Assembly (NCBI GenBank): GCA_030145305.1
Contig: JAQYVX010000009.1
Span: 62,001-126,000 of the forward strand
Length of the DNA: 64,000 bases
Source: Halarcobacter sp.
GTDB lineage: Bacteria; Campylobacterota; Campylobacteria; Campylobacterales; Arcobacteraceae
Direction of reading: 5' to 3'
Below the pieces are notes generated by a model. The model saw nothing but the letters and a program-made list of their open reading frames with translations. It was not told the DNA's origin and did no database searches. The translations under genes and the position numbers were made by a program. Within the stretch, counting starts at the first letter, position 1; every line of letters starts with the position of its first letter. Positions 53,704-61,997 of the stretch are shown here, in pieces.

Positions 53704-56121
53704 TTAAACTAAAGCTTCTTTTAATACATCTTCTATAGTATCAACAGCTTTTATTTGCATTGCATCTTTAACTTCTTGTGGAATTTCATCTAAATCTCTT
53801 AAAAAGTTCTTTCTTGGAATTAAAGCAAGTTTCATTTTTGCTTTAAAAGCAGCTATTAATTTCTCTTTTAATCCACCTATTGGTAAAACTTTTCCTGTTA
53901 AAGTTAACTCACCTGTCATAGCAACATCAGACCTAACTTCTTTTTGTGATAATATTGAAGCAATAGTTGTAGCCATTGCAATACCAGCACTTGGACCATC
54001 TTTTGGAGTTGCACCTTCAGGAACATGTAAATGAATATCATATCTTTTATAGATTTCACTTGCATCTGATTTAGTGTTTTCCTCTTCTTCTTTAGAAGTT
54101 TTTGGAATAAGGTTTTTATTTATTTTTACTTTTCCATCGTCAATTAGAAGTTTTACTACTGAATATGAAATTCTTGATGATTCTTTCATTACATCACCTA
54201 AGTTTCCTGTAACTTGAAGTAAACCTTTTCCTCTAATTTTAACAGCTTCAATTTTTAGAACATCACCACCAACTGATGTCCAAGCTAAACCATTTGTAAG
54301 TCCAATTGAATTTTTCTTATCAGCTGGGTCAATTTCAAAAATTGGATTATCTAAATATTCATGAATATTTTTTGTATTAATTGAAACTTTTTTAAGTTCT
54401 TCATCTTTTAAAAGTTTTTTAACTGCTTTTCTAAATAATTTTGCAAAAACTCGTCTTAGATTTCTAACTCCTGCTTCTCTTGTATATTTAGCAATAATAG
54501 TTTCAATTGTAACTTTTGATAAAGTAATTTCGCTTTGTTTTAATCCATGTCTTTCTAACTCTTGAGGAATTAAATAATCCTTTGCAATATGATATTTTTC
54601 ATTTGGAGTATATGAAGACATTTCAATAAATTCCATTCTATCTCTTAATGCAGGAGGAATTCGTCTAGCATCATTTGCTGTTGCTACAAAAATACATTGT
54701 GATAAATCAATTGCAAAATTTAAATATAAATCTCTAAACTCATGATTTTGTTCAGGGTCTAAAACTTCAAGCATAACAGCAGTTGGATCACCTCTATTAT
54801 TTGCTCCTATTTTATCAATTTCATCTAGTACAATTACAGGATTCATTTTCTTAGCATCAACTAAGCCTTTTACAATTCGTCCTGGCATTGCTCCTACGTA
54901 GGTTCTTCTATGTCCTCTTAATTCATTTACATCTTCCATTCCACCAAGTGCAATTCTTACAAGTGGTCTTTTAAGTGCTTTTGAAATAGAGTTTGCTAAA
55001 GAAGTTTTACCAACACCTGGAGGTCCTACAAAACATAAAACTGTTCCTTTAGACTTTAGATTTTTTATATTTCTTTGTTCTAAAAGCTCTTTAACTGCAA
55101 AATACTCAGAAATTCTCTCTTTTGGTTTTTCTAAAGAGTAATGATCTACATTTAGTTGATCATCAACACTATCAACTGATATTTTTACATCAGAATATTC
55201 TCCAAAAGGAACTTCTAATACATTTTCAATATATGTTTGTAAAAGTGCTGAATCAGGAGAATCTTGATGCATTCTTGATAATTTTTCAATCTGCTTTTTA
55301 GTCTCTTTATAACCATCTTCTGGCATATGTTTTTTTAATTTTTTTAATTTTTTAGAGTAGCCTTTTATTTCTACATCTTTTTGATTATCTCCGCCTAATT
55401 CTTTTTGAATAGCTTTAATTTGCTCTTTTAAGAAATAATCTTTATGAGTTTTTTCAATTTTAGAATTTACTTTTTGAGTAATCTCTTTTTGTATTTTAAA
55501 ACTCTCAATCTCTTTTTTAATAGTTTCAATAATTTCTAATAATCTTTTTTCAATATTTGTTTGTGAAAAGAGTACAAATGCTTCATCTTTTTTAACTCTT
55601 AAAACTGAAGAGATAAGGTCAGCAATTCTTGTTGCATCGTCATTTTCTTCTATTGTTTTAATCAAATCAGCTGGAAATTTTGAATTTATTCTTGAAAGTT
55701 TTTTAACCTGCTCTCTTAAAACACTGATTATAGAATTAACACTCTCTTTTGAATACTCTTCATCTTCTAATTTTGATACTTCAACAAAAGTAGGATTTTC
55801 TGTATTATAATCATTGATTATACCTTTTGCCAAACCTTGGAAAAGCACTTTTATCTTTCCATCAGGAAGACTTACTTTTCTCATAATATTTCCAATAACT
55901 CCTACGTTATAGAAGCTATCCTTTTCTCTTTTTCCCTCAAACCCAGGTTTACTTACAGTTACTATAACTAATTTATTCTCTTCAATTGCGTGTTCAACTG
56001 CTTTAATATTTTCATCACTATTTAAAAAAAGTGGCGCAATCATAAACGGGTATAAAAATACATCATCTTCAATAATTAATGGTATTTCCTGAGGAAAAGA
56101 ATCATAATTCTCTAATTCCAT
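53704..56121 (-). CDS. lon: ATP-dependent Lon protease
   Basis: A protein of 805 residues, a normal Lon length. The order is an N-terminal substrate-binding domain (1-200), a long coiled coil, the AAA+ module with Walker A GPPGVGKT at 366-373 and Walker B VIVLDEIDKI, then a C-terminal serine protease domain with the catalytic Ser in KDGPSAGIAMATT and Lys about 40 residues later in the Lon dyad. It degrades misfolded and regulatory proteins. It is downstream of bamD on the same strand (40-base gap), so the two probably share a transcript. Confidence 0.97.
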   Translation of the reverse strand: MELENYDSFPQEIPLIIEDDVFLYPFMIAPLFLNSDENIKAVEHAIEENKLVIVTVSKPGFEGKREKDSFYNVGVIGNIMRKVSLPDGKIKVLFQGLAKGIINDYNTENPTFVEVSKLEDEEYSKESVNSIISVLREQVKKLSRINSKFPADLIKTIEENDDATRIADLISSVLRVKKDEAFVLFSQTNIEKRLLEIIETIKKEIESFKIQKEITQKVNSKIEKTHKDYFLKEQIKAIQKELGGDNQKDVEIKGYSKKLKKLKKHMPEDGYKETKKQIEKLSRMHQDSPDSALLQTYIENVLEVPFGEYSDVKISVDSVDDQLNVDHYSLEKPKERISEYFAVKELLEQRNIKNLKSKGTVLCFVGPPGVGKTSLANSISKALKRPLVRIALGGMEDVNELRGHRRTYVGAMPGRIVKGLVDAKKMNPVIVLDEIDKIGANNRGDPTAVMLEVLDPEQNHEFRDLYLNFAIDLSQCIFVATANDARRIPPALRDRMEFIEMSSYTPNEKYHIAKDYLIPQELERHGLKQSEITLSKVTIETIIAKYTREAGVRNLRRVFAKLFRKAVKKLLKDEELKKVSINTKNIHEYLDNPIFEIDPADKKNSIGLTNGLAWTSVGGDVLKIEAVKIRGKGLLQVTGNLGDVMKESSRISYSVVKLLIDDGKVKINKNLIPKTSKEEEENTKSDASEIYKRYDIHLHVPEGATPKDGPSAGIAMATTIASILSQKEVRSDVAMTGELTLTGKVLPIGGLKEKLIAAFKAKMKLALIPRKNFLRDLDEIPQEVKDAMQIKAVDTIEDVLKEALV

Positions 56122-56161
56122 AAATATAAACTCCTAAAAATTTGTTTTATTTTTTAATATT

Positions 56162-56821
56162 TTATTCAAATATAGATCGGTATAAAGGAACATCAACATC
56201 TTTAATTTCTGTTGGTTCAACCCAAGTTTCTTTTACTTTTTCATTATAAAATTCTGCAGCTTTTGGTTTATTAACTCTTTTATAAAGTTCGGCAATCTCT
56301 TTATCTAAAGTAGCTTTTGCCATAAACAATCTTGCACTCATAGTATTTACTAAAGGCATATAAGGAGATCTTGAAAACTGAGTTTTAAACTCTTCAATCT
56401 CTTTTATAGTATCTTCAATAAGTTGTTGATCTCTTAAATCATAAGAAAAACCTAGAAAATTTGCTTTAATTTTTAAATATCTTACATAATCAATATTTTT
56501 ACTAAGCGCATATCTTTTTATATACTCATCTAAATAAAAGTTTGCAAGTTGATACTCTTCTTCATCAATATGTCCATTTGCTAAAATAAGTAAAGCAGTT
56601 GGAAGTAAGGGAGTATTTCTATGTTCACTTTCTAAAGAAGTATAAGTATCATCAGCTTCTTCTAAATAGCCCGTACTAACTTGTTTTATCATTTTATTAT
56701 ACCAATACAGCGCTGGCTTATCATACTCTTGCGTACCTTCTTTTTTAGAAGAACAAGAAGCTAGTAAAAACCCTAAAGAGACTAGTAGCAGTAAATTTCT
56801 AAATTTTAAATTCTTAATCAT
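56162..56821 (-). CDS. bamD: Outer-membrane assembly lipoprotein BamD
   Basis: A protein of 219 residues with a lipoprotein signal ending in LLASCSS (Cys about 23). TPR-type helices follow, typical of BamD: YWYNKMIKQVSTGYLEEADDTYTSLESE and YQLANFYLDEYIKRYA. It is part of the Bam complex that inserts beta-barrel proteins such as the porin and the siderophore receptor here. The start is preceded by a weak ribosome site. It is upstream of lon. Confidence 0.88.
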   Translation of the reverse strand: MIKNLKFRNLLLLVSLGFLLASCSSKKEGTQEYDKPALYWYNKMIKQVSTGYLEEADDTYTSLESEHRNTPLLPTALLILANGHIDEEEYQLANFYLDEYIKRYALSKNIDYVRYLKIKANFLGFSYDLRDQQLIEDTIKEIEEFKTQFSRSPYMPLVNTMSARLFMAKATLDKEIAELYKRVNKPKAAEFYNEKVKETWVEPTEIKDVDVPLYRSIFE

Positions 56822-56953
56822 TTGAATAATCCTTTTTTCAAAATTCAGATATTTTATCCTTTTTATCCTTGCTATTTTCTTACTTTTTTTTGACTATTTT
56901 GCTATTATAAATAATTAGATACAATTAAATAAAAAAAGCTAGGAAGGTAAAAC

Positions 56954-57718
56954 ATGAAATTAACGCTTATAGGAAATGGATTTATGGCACAAGCCCTTGC
57001 TCGTGGCCTTACAAATAGCTTTGAGCTTGAGATAATTGGCAGAGACATAAAGAAATTACAAGAGATTAAAAATCAACTCCCTGAAATAGAAATAAAAGTA
57101 CTTTCTGATTCAGAAGATATTTCTGCTAAAAATATAATATTTTGTGTAAAACCTTATGCCTTACAAAGTGTTGCAGCAAGATTACAAGGAGAAGCAAATA
57201 TTGTTTTTTCAATCCTAGCGGGAACAACACTTGATACAATAAAGAAACAAATAAAAGCAAAATTTTATATTAGAACTATGCCAAATGTAGCTGCATCAGT
57301 TTCTAAATCCACTACAACAATTACAGGAGATAAAGAGGCTAAAAACCTTGCACTTGAACTTTTTAATCATGTAGGAAAAACTGTTTGGGTAGAAACAGAA
57401 GCCCAGCTTGATATTGCAACAGCTGTGGCAGGAAGTGGCCCAGCATTTTTATGTTTAATTGCTGAGAGTTTAAGTGATGGAGCGGTTAAAGCTGGACTTC
57501 AAAGAAGTATCAGTCAAGAACTAGTACAAGGACTTTTTGAAGGTTTTGCTGAACTTTTAAATACAAATCATCCTGCAATAATCAAAGATTCAGTTATGAG
57601 TCCTGGTGGAACAACAGCAGCTGGAGTAGGAAAACTAGAAGAAGGTTCAGTTAGAGATTCTATGATAAAAGCTATCGAAGCTTCACATAATAAAGCAATA
57701 GAGATTGGAAAAAAATAG
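56954..57718 (+). CDS. proC: Pyrroline-5-carboxylate reductase
   Basis: A protein of 254 residues that makes proline from pyrroline-5-carboxylate using NAD(P)H. The N-terminal Rossmann motif is LIGNGFMAQALARGL (4-18). The C-terminal dimer domain has the conserved DSVMSPGGTTAAGVGKLEEG. It is slightly shorter than the usual 265-275. Its 3' end overlaps the first prepilin-like gene by 14 bases, which uses a TTG start. Confidence 0.96.
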   Translation: MKLTLIGNGFMAQALARGLTNSFELEIIGRDIKKLQEIKNQLPEIEIKVLSDSEDISAKNIIFCVKPYALQSVAARLQGEANIVFSILAGTTLDTIKKQIKAKFYIRTMPNVAASVSKSTTTITGDKEAKNLALELFNHVGKTVWVETEAQLDIATAVAGSGPAFLCLIAESLSDGAVKAGLQRSISQELVQGLFEGFAELLNTNHPAIIKDSVMSPGGTTAAGVGKLEEGSVRDSMIKAIEASHNKAIEIGKK

Positions 57719-58001
57719 TTTTACTCTCTTTGAAACTTTAATTAGCATAGCTTTGCTAAGCTTTATAATAGTAGGATTTTCACAAAACTCCTACTATGAA
57801 AACTTTGATAAACAATTTCAGCTCTTAAACGACATAGAAAACTCTTTTAATACAAATACTTACAACAAAAATTTTACAAACTCTTTTGAAAATATATTAA
57901 TTATAAAAAATGATTCAGAAGCAGAAGATATTTTAGTAAAGAAAATAGAATATCAAGATAAAAAAATAAAACTTGTAAAATATGAAATTAAGAAAAAATG
58001 A
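57705..58001 (+). CDS. Prepilin-like protein with N-terminal methylation motif
   Basis: A protein of 98 residues (TTG start within proC). The class III-type leader MEKNSFTLFETLISIALLSFI has the cleavage/methylation pattern (S/F)TLFE with a hydrophobic helix. A short pseudopilin or type II secretion minor component is likely. It is the first of three overlapping prepilin-like genes. Confidence 0.75.
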   Translation: MEKNSFTLFETLISIALLSFIIVGFSQNSYYENFDKQFQLLNDIENSFNTNTYNKNFTNSFENILIIKNDSEAEDILVKKIEYQDKKIKLVKYEIKKK

Positions 58002-58351
58002 AAAATAGAAAAATAGCATTTACTCTTTTTGAACTAATTTTAGTAGTTTTAATTTCTTCAATAGTTTTGATTTATACATTTAATTTCCAAAAAGAACTTT
58101 ATGAAACACAAATTATAAATCAAAAAATAGCTATTTTAAAAATTGATTTAAACTCAACAAAAATAATTATAGAAAAAAACCTTCCAAAAATAGAAAATAA
58201 ATTAATATATGATGGTTCAACACTTTTTTATGAAAATAATATCTTACTTAAAAATGTTACTTTTTTTAATATGTCAAAAGCCTCAAATATATTAACAATA
58301 GATATAACATTAGATGGTGAAATATCACAAATTTGGAAATTTAAATTATGA
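57998..58351 (+). CDS. Prepilin-like protein
   Basis: A protein of 117 residues starting MKNRKIAFTLFELILVVLISS, a clear FTLFE prepilin motif with a helix. The C-terminal part is short and beta-rich. It overlaps the previous gene by 4 bases and the next by 4 bases, so the three are coupled. It probably acts as a minor pseudopilin. Confidence 0.8.
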   Translation: MKNRKIAFTLFELILVVLISSIVLIYTFNFQKELYETQIINQKIAILKIDLNSTKIIIEKNLPKIENKLIYDGSTLFYENNILLKNVTFFNMSKASNILTIDITLDGEISQIWKFKL

Positions 58352-58686
58352 AAAAAAAAGCATTTACTCTATTTTCAACTTTGATTTTAATATTTATATT
58401 CTCTATCTTAATAATAAAAATTTTAGAAGTAAAAAGTATAAACTCTATCAATATCTTAAATCAATATAGATATATTCAAGCAAAAAACCATCTTCTTTTT
58501 TTAGAAGAGTATCTTAACTCTTTAGAAGCTTTAAAGACGCTAGAATCAATAGATAAAATACAAATAGAGAATGAAGATTATGATATTTTTGCTTTTATTA
58601 AAAAAAAGGAAAATAATTACCAAATAGAATTAATCGTGGAAGATTTAGATTTTAATATAAGAGTTTATAAAAAAATCATTAAATAG
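58348..58686 (+). CDS. Prepilin-like protein
   Basis: A protein of 112 residues starting MKKKAFTLFSTLILIFIFSIL. The motif reads FTLFS, so the usual Glu5 that aids pilin assembly is replaced. This feature is known in minor pseudopilins at a filament tip. It is last of the three-gene unit and ends 2 bases before the convergent kinase gene. Confidence 0.75.
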   Translation: MKKKAFTLFSTLILIFIFSILIIKILEVKSINSINILNQYRYIQAKNHLLFLEEYLNSLEALKTLESIDKIQIENEDYDIFAFIKKKENNYQIELIVEDLDFNIRVYKKIIK

Positions 58687-58688
58687 TT

Positions 58689-60321
58689 TTAAGAAAAATC
58701 CAATGGTATTTTTATTTTAAATTGTGCACCTACAAAATCTTTACCTTTTGCAGAATATTTTTCATTTGTAACAAAAATAGAACCTTTAAATTGTTTTGTA
58801 ATAATTTGATTTGTCATATATAATCCAATTCCTGTTCCAACTGATTTGTGTTTTGTTGTGAAATATGGCTCAAAAACTTTTTCAATGATATTATCAGGTA
58901 TTCCTTTTCCATTATCTTTGATTGTAATTACATAATCATTAGCTTCTTTTTTGGCTTCCACATAAAAAAGTTTTTCATCAAAGCCGTTATTCACTAAGGC
59001 ATCTTTTGCATTATTATAAATATTTATAAGTGCTTGAATTAAAATATTTTCATTTCCTTTTAACTTGCATTCTTCTATAGAAGCATTGTATTCAATAAAA
59101 TTATTATTAAAAGTATCTTTTGTAAGATTTTTTACATTTTCTAATGTATTTTTTACTTCAAATTCATTAATATCATTTGTATTGCCTTTAAAGAAACTTC
59201 TAAAATCATCAATAGTTTTTGATAAATGCTGAGCTTGATTATTTATATTATCCATAATATTTATTAACTCTTTTTTTGACAACTCTTTTTCAAACTCTAA
59301 AGACAACTTTATGCCTGTAACTTGTGCGGTAATAACACTTAAAGGTTGTCTCCATTGATGAGCAATATTTCCAATCATTTCGCCTATTGCTGCGACTTTT
59401 GATTGTTGCAAGATAATTTTTTCATTTTGTTTATCTTTTATTGAGTTTTTAATTTCTTCGCTAAGTTTAATATTTTTATTATTTAATAAGATTAAATAAT
59501 ATAAAACAATTAATATTGGTATTGCTAAAAAAGTTAAAGAAAAACTAAACCATTTGGAGAAAAAAGACTCATACTCTCGCTCATTTACTTTTCCATAAAG
59601 AGAGAAAGGAGTATTGGATATTGAAACTTCTATATACTTTTTATTTTCTAATATAGACTTTGAACTTAGATCAGATTTTGTTAATAATATATCTTCACTT
59701 ACTAAAATAAATTGATTTGTTTTAGTAATCAAATTATTAAATATATTTTCTAAATCAATTAAGAAGACCAGAGTACCAAGAACTTTTTCATTTACAAATA
59801 CATTTTTTAAAATATAAATATCTTTTCTATTTTTGGCTATTTTAATATAAGGATTATCTGCCTTTGATATATCTAAATTTTCTAGAGTTTTCAAATCTTG
59901 TAAAGCGATTTTATATTCAGAAGAAATTATATTTTTCTTTAAATCAATTAATATAATATCTTTAAAAATAGGATTGTCTTTAATACGCTCTGAGATAATA
60001 ACTTCACCTAAAAATCTATTTATTTTATTTATATTTACCTCTAGCCCATATTCCATTGACATACCTAAGGCTTTGTTTAAGAAATATGTGGACAGACTTT
60101 TATTCTGGGAAACATTTGAAATATCTTTTTTTAAAACATCAAAAAAATACTCTAAATCGCCAGCTTTACTTTCAATATAAGAATTAATCTCTTTTTTTTG
60201 AAAATCTTGAATTTGTTTTTGATCAATAAATGTAATTATAATTAAAGTAAATAAATAAATAAGATACTAAAATTAATCCAGCAAAGAAAATATATAAATT
60301 TTTACCAATAAAATTAATCAT
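58689..60321 (-). pseudogene. Histidine kinase, frameshifted at a tetranucleotide repeat
   Basis: A start at 60321 (MINFIGKNLYIFFAGLILV) reads 33 codons and stops. A second frame continues from just after with LIIITFIDQKQIQDFQKKE through a sensor domain, a membrane helix, an H-box with HQWRQPL and a complete ATPase domain (NGKGIPDNII, GTGIGLYM) to 58689. The break lies in TTTA-type repeats (plus strand TAAA x3 at 60248-60259). Removing one 4-base unit restores a single frame of 542 residues. The remaining open frame (from ATG 60062) lacks the first membrane helix. It overlaps the binding-protein gene upstream by 8 bases, so the two form an operon. Confidence 0.75.
60248..60263 (+). repeat. 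Tetranucleotide repeat in the kinase gene
   Basis: TAAATAAATAAATAAG contains three exact TAAA units. Loss of one unit rejoins the two kinase frames, so the tract could act as a slippage switch. It is short compared with known phase-variable repeats. Confidence 0.6.
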
Positions 60322-61201
60322 CTTGTTTAAAAAAATCTCTATAATACTGAAATACATCAGGATAATATTTTAGAACTAGTTTATTATAAGTCCCATCCTC
60401 TTTTATTTTTTTAAAATACTTATTAAATTCATTCAAAAGTAAAGGAGAGGTCTTTCTAAAAGCAACTCCCATTAATTGGTTTTCAGAAATTGGACCTATT
60501 ACTTTTATCTCACCTGGCCATTTATTAATAGCAATTAAGGCATCAGGAACATCAAGTAAGATTGTTTCTGCTTCATTTTTTATAATTGCTGGAATTAATT
60601 CTATAATATCTGGATTTTTGTTATCTAGTAATTTAATAGTTACATTACTTGTATTATTTATATCATATAGTTTTGGATTTAAGCCTGTCTTTTTAAGAGC
60701 TAATACACTTCTCCCTGAAAGCTTTCTTTTTACCAAAGATATATCATTTTCTATAGAATTAGTTGGTTTAATTGGAGTCAAAGTTGAATCAGCTCTAGCT
60801 ATTAACCAAACGCCTGAGGGAAAAGTTGGATTTGAGAAATTTAGTATTTCTTTTCTCCAATTTAAAATAGTCATACCATTAGCAATAAGATCACCTTTGG
60901 GATTAGTTTTATTTAACAAAGTCGCGTCTTTACTATTTTTTTGCTCTTGACCTATTAGATAATCATATAAATCTATCCAAGAGCAAGGAACATAGCGATA
61001 TTTAAGACCTAAGTGTTTTGCAAAGCCTTTTATTAATTCAACGTCTAATCCATCACCTAAACCAGTAACAAAATTAGCGTAAGGAACCCCAATATGTCGA
61101 AGTTCACCTCTTTTTTTAATTTCATCTAAATCGTTTGAGTATAATATGGAAGTAAAAATAGTTAAAAGTAATAATTTACACAATAAAAATTTCTTCTTCA
61201 T
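60314..61201 (-). CDS. Family-3 extracellular solute-binding protein
   Basis: A protein of 295 residues with a signal peptide (about 1-22). The family-3 pattern is visible: DLDEIKKRGELRHIGVPYANFV, GLDVELIKGFAKHLGLKYRYVP, and ANGMTILNWRKEILNFSNPTF. It lacks a lipobox and has no permease or ATPase gene nearby. The next gene is a histidine kinase with an 8-base overlap. I infer that it acts as a ligand sensor for that kinase rather than in transport. Confidence 0.85.
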   Translation of the reverse strand: MKKKFLLCKLLLLTIFTSILYSNDLDEIKKRGELRHIGVPYANFVTGLGDGLDVELIKGFAKHLGLKYRYVPCSWIDLYDYLIGQEQKNSKDATLLNKTNPKGDLIANGMTILNWRKEILNFSNPTFPSGVWLIARADSTLTPIKPTNSIENDISLVKRKLSGRSVLALKKTGLNPKLYDINNTSNVTIKLLDNKNPDIIELIPAIIKNEAETILLDVPDALIAINKWPGEIKVIGPISENQLMGVAFRKTSPLLLNEFNKYFKKIKEDGTYNKLVLKYYPDVFQYYRDFFKQDD

Positions 61202-61346
61202 AAAACTCCTTTAAAATAGAAACTAAGCAAATTATAGCCAAATAAATTGCAACTAAGTAGCTAAATTATTAGTATTATTATTATTTAATGATTTATGATT
61301 AAGAAATATTAAGAAATTGATAAAAGAATTGAAACTTTGAACTTTG

Positions 61347-61949
61347 TTATAAAATCACCTCTAAAACTTTTTTAGCTAATTTTAAAGCTTGACTTCTATG
61401 TGAAAATTCTTTCTTAACTTCATGAGGAAGTTCACCTAAAGTTTTATCAAATCCTTTTGGAATAAACATAGGATCATATCCAAAACCTTGGCTTCCTACT
61501 TCCTTATTGATAACTTCTCCATGCATCCAACCATGAACGGTATAGGTTTCATTTTTATATACAATTGCTATACAAGCTGTATAATATGCTTCTGTTTTTT
61601 CTAAGTTTTTTTCATTTAATTTTAAGATTAGTTTTTTAATATTATCTTTGTCATTTGCCTCAACTCCTGCATATCTTGCAGAATATATTCCAGGTTCATT
61701 ATTTATTTTTGGAACAGTTATACCGCTATCATCAGAGATTACTAGAATCTCTTCATTTAAATTTAGAGAGATTAATTTTTTATAAATCTCTTGGGCTTTT
61801 TTTATTGCATTTCCTTGAAAAGTCTCTTTATCTTCTTCTACTTCATATTCACCAATTAGTTCTTTAAATGCAATAACTTCATCATTTGGCATTAGTTTTT
61901 TAAATTCAGAAATTTTTCCTTTATTTCCTGTAGCTAAAACTATTTTCAT
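61347..61949 (-). CDS. rdgB: XTP/dITP pyrophosphatase
   Basis: A protein of 200 residues of the HAM1 family. The nucleotide-binding N-terminus is [18 protein letters not shown], the metal site is SDDSGITVP near 71-79, and the C-terminal signature is [12 protein letters not shown] and [10 protein letters not shown]. It hydrolyses non-canonical purine triphosphates and prevents their use in DNA. It is single, with a leader after AAGGAAAATTT. Confidence 0.96.
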   Translation of the reverse strand: MKIVLATGNKGKISEFKKLMPNDEVIAFKELIGEYEVEEDKETFQGNAIKKAQEIYKKLISLNLNEEILVISDDSGITVPKINNEPGIYSARYAGVEANDKDNIKKLILKLNEKNLEKTEAYYTACIAIVYKNETYTVHGWMHGEVINKEVGSQGFGYDPMFIPKGFDKTLGELPHEVKKEFSHRSQALKLAKKVLEVIL

Positions 61950-61997
61950 AAATTTTCCTTAATATTTTTTATCTGTGCATTGAGCAAAGTAATTGGA

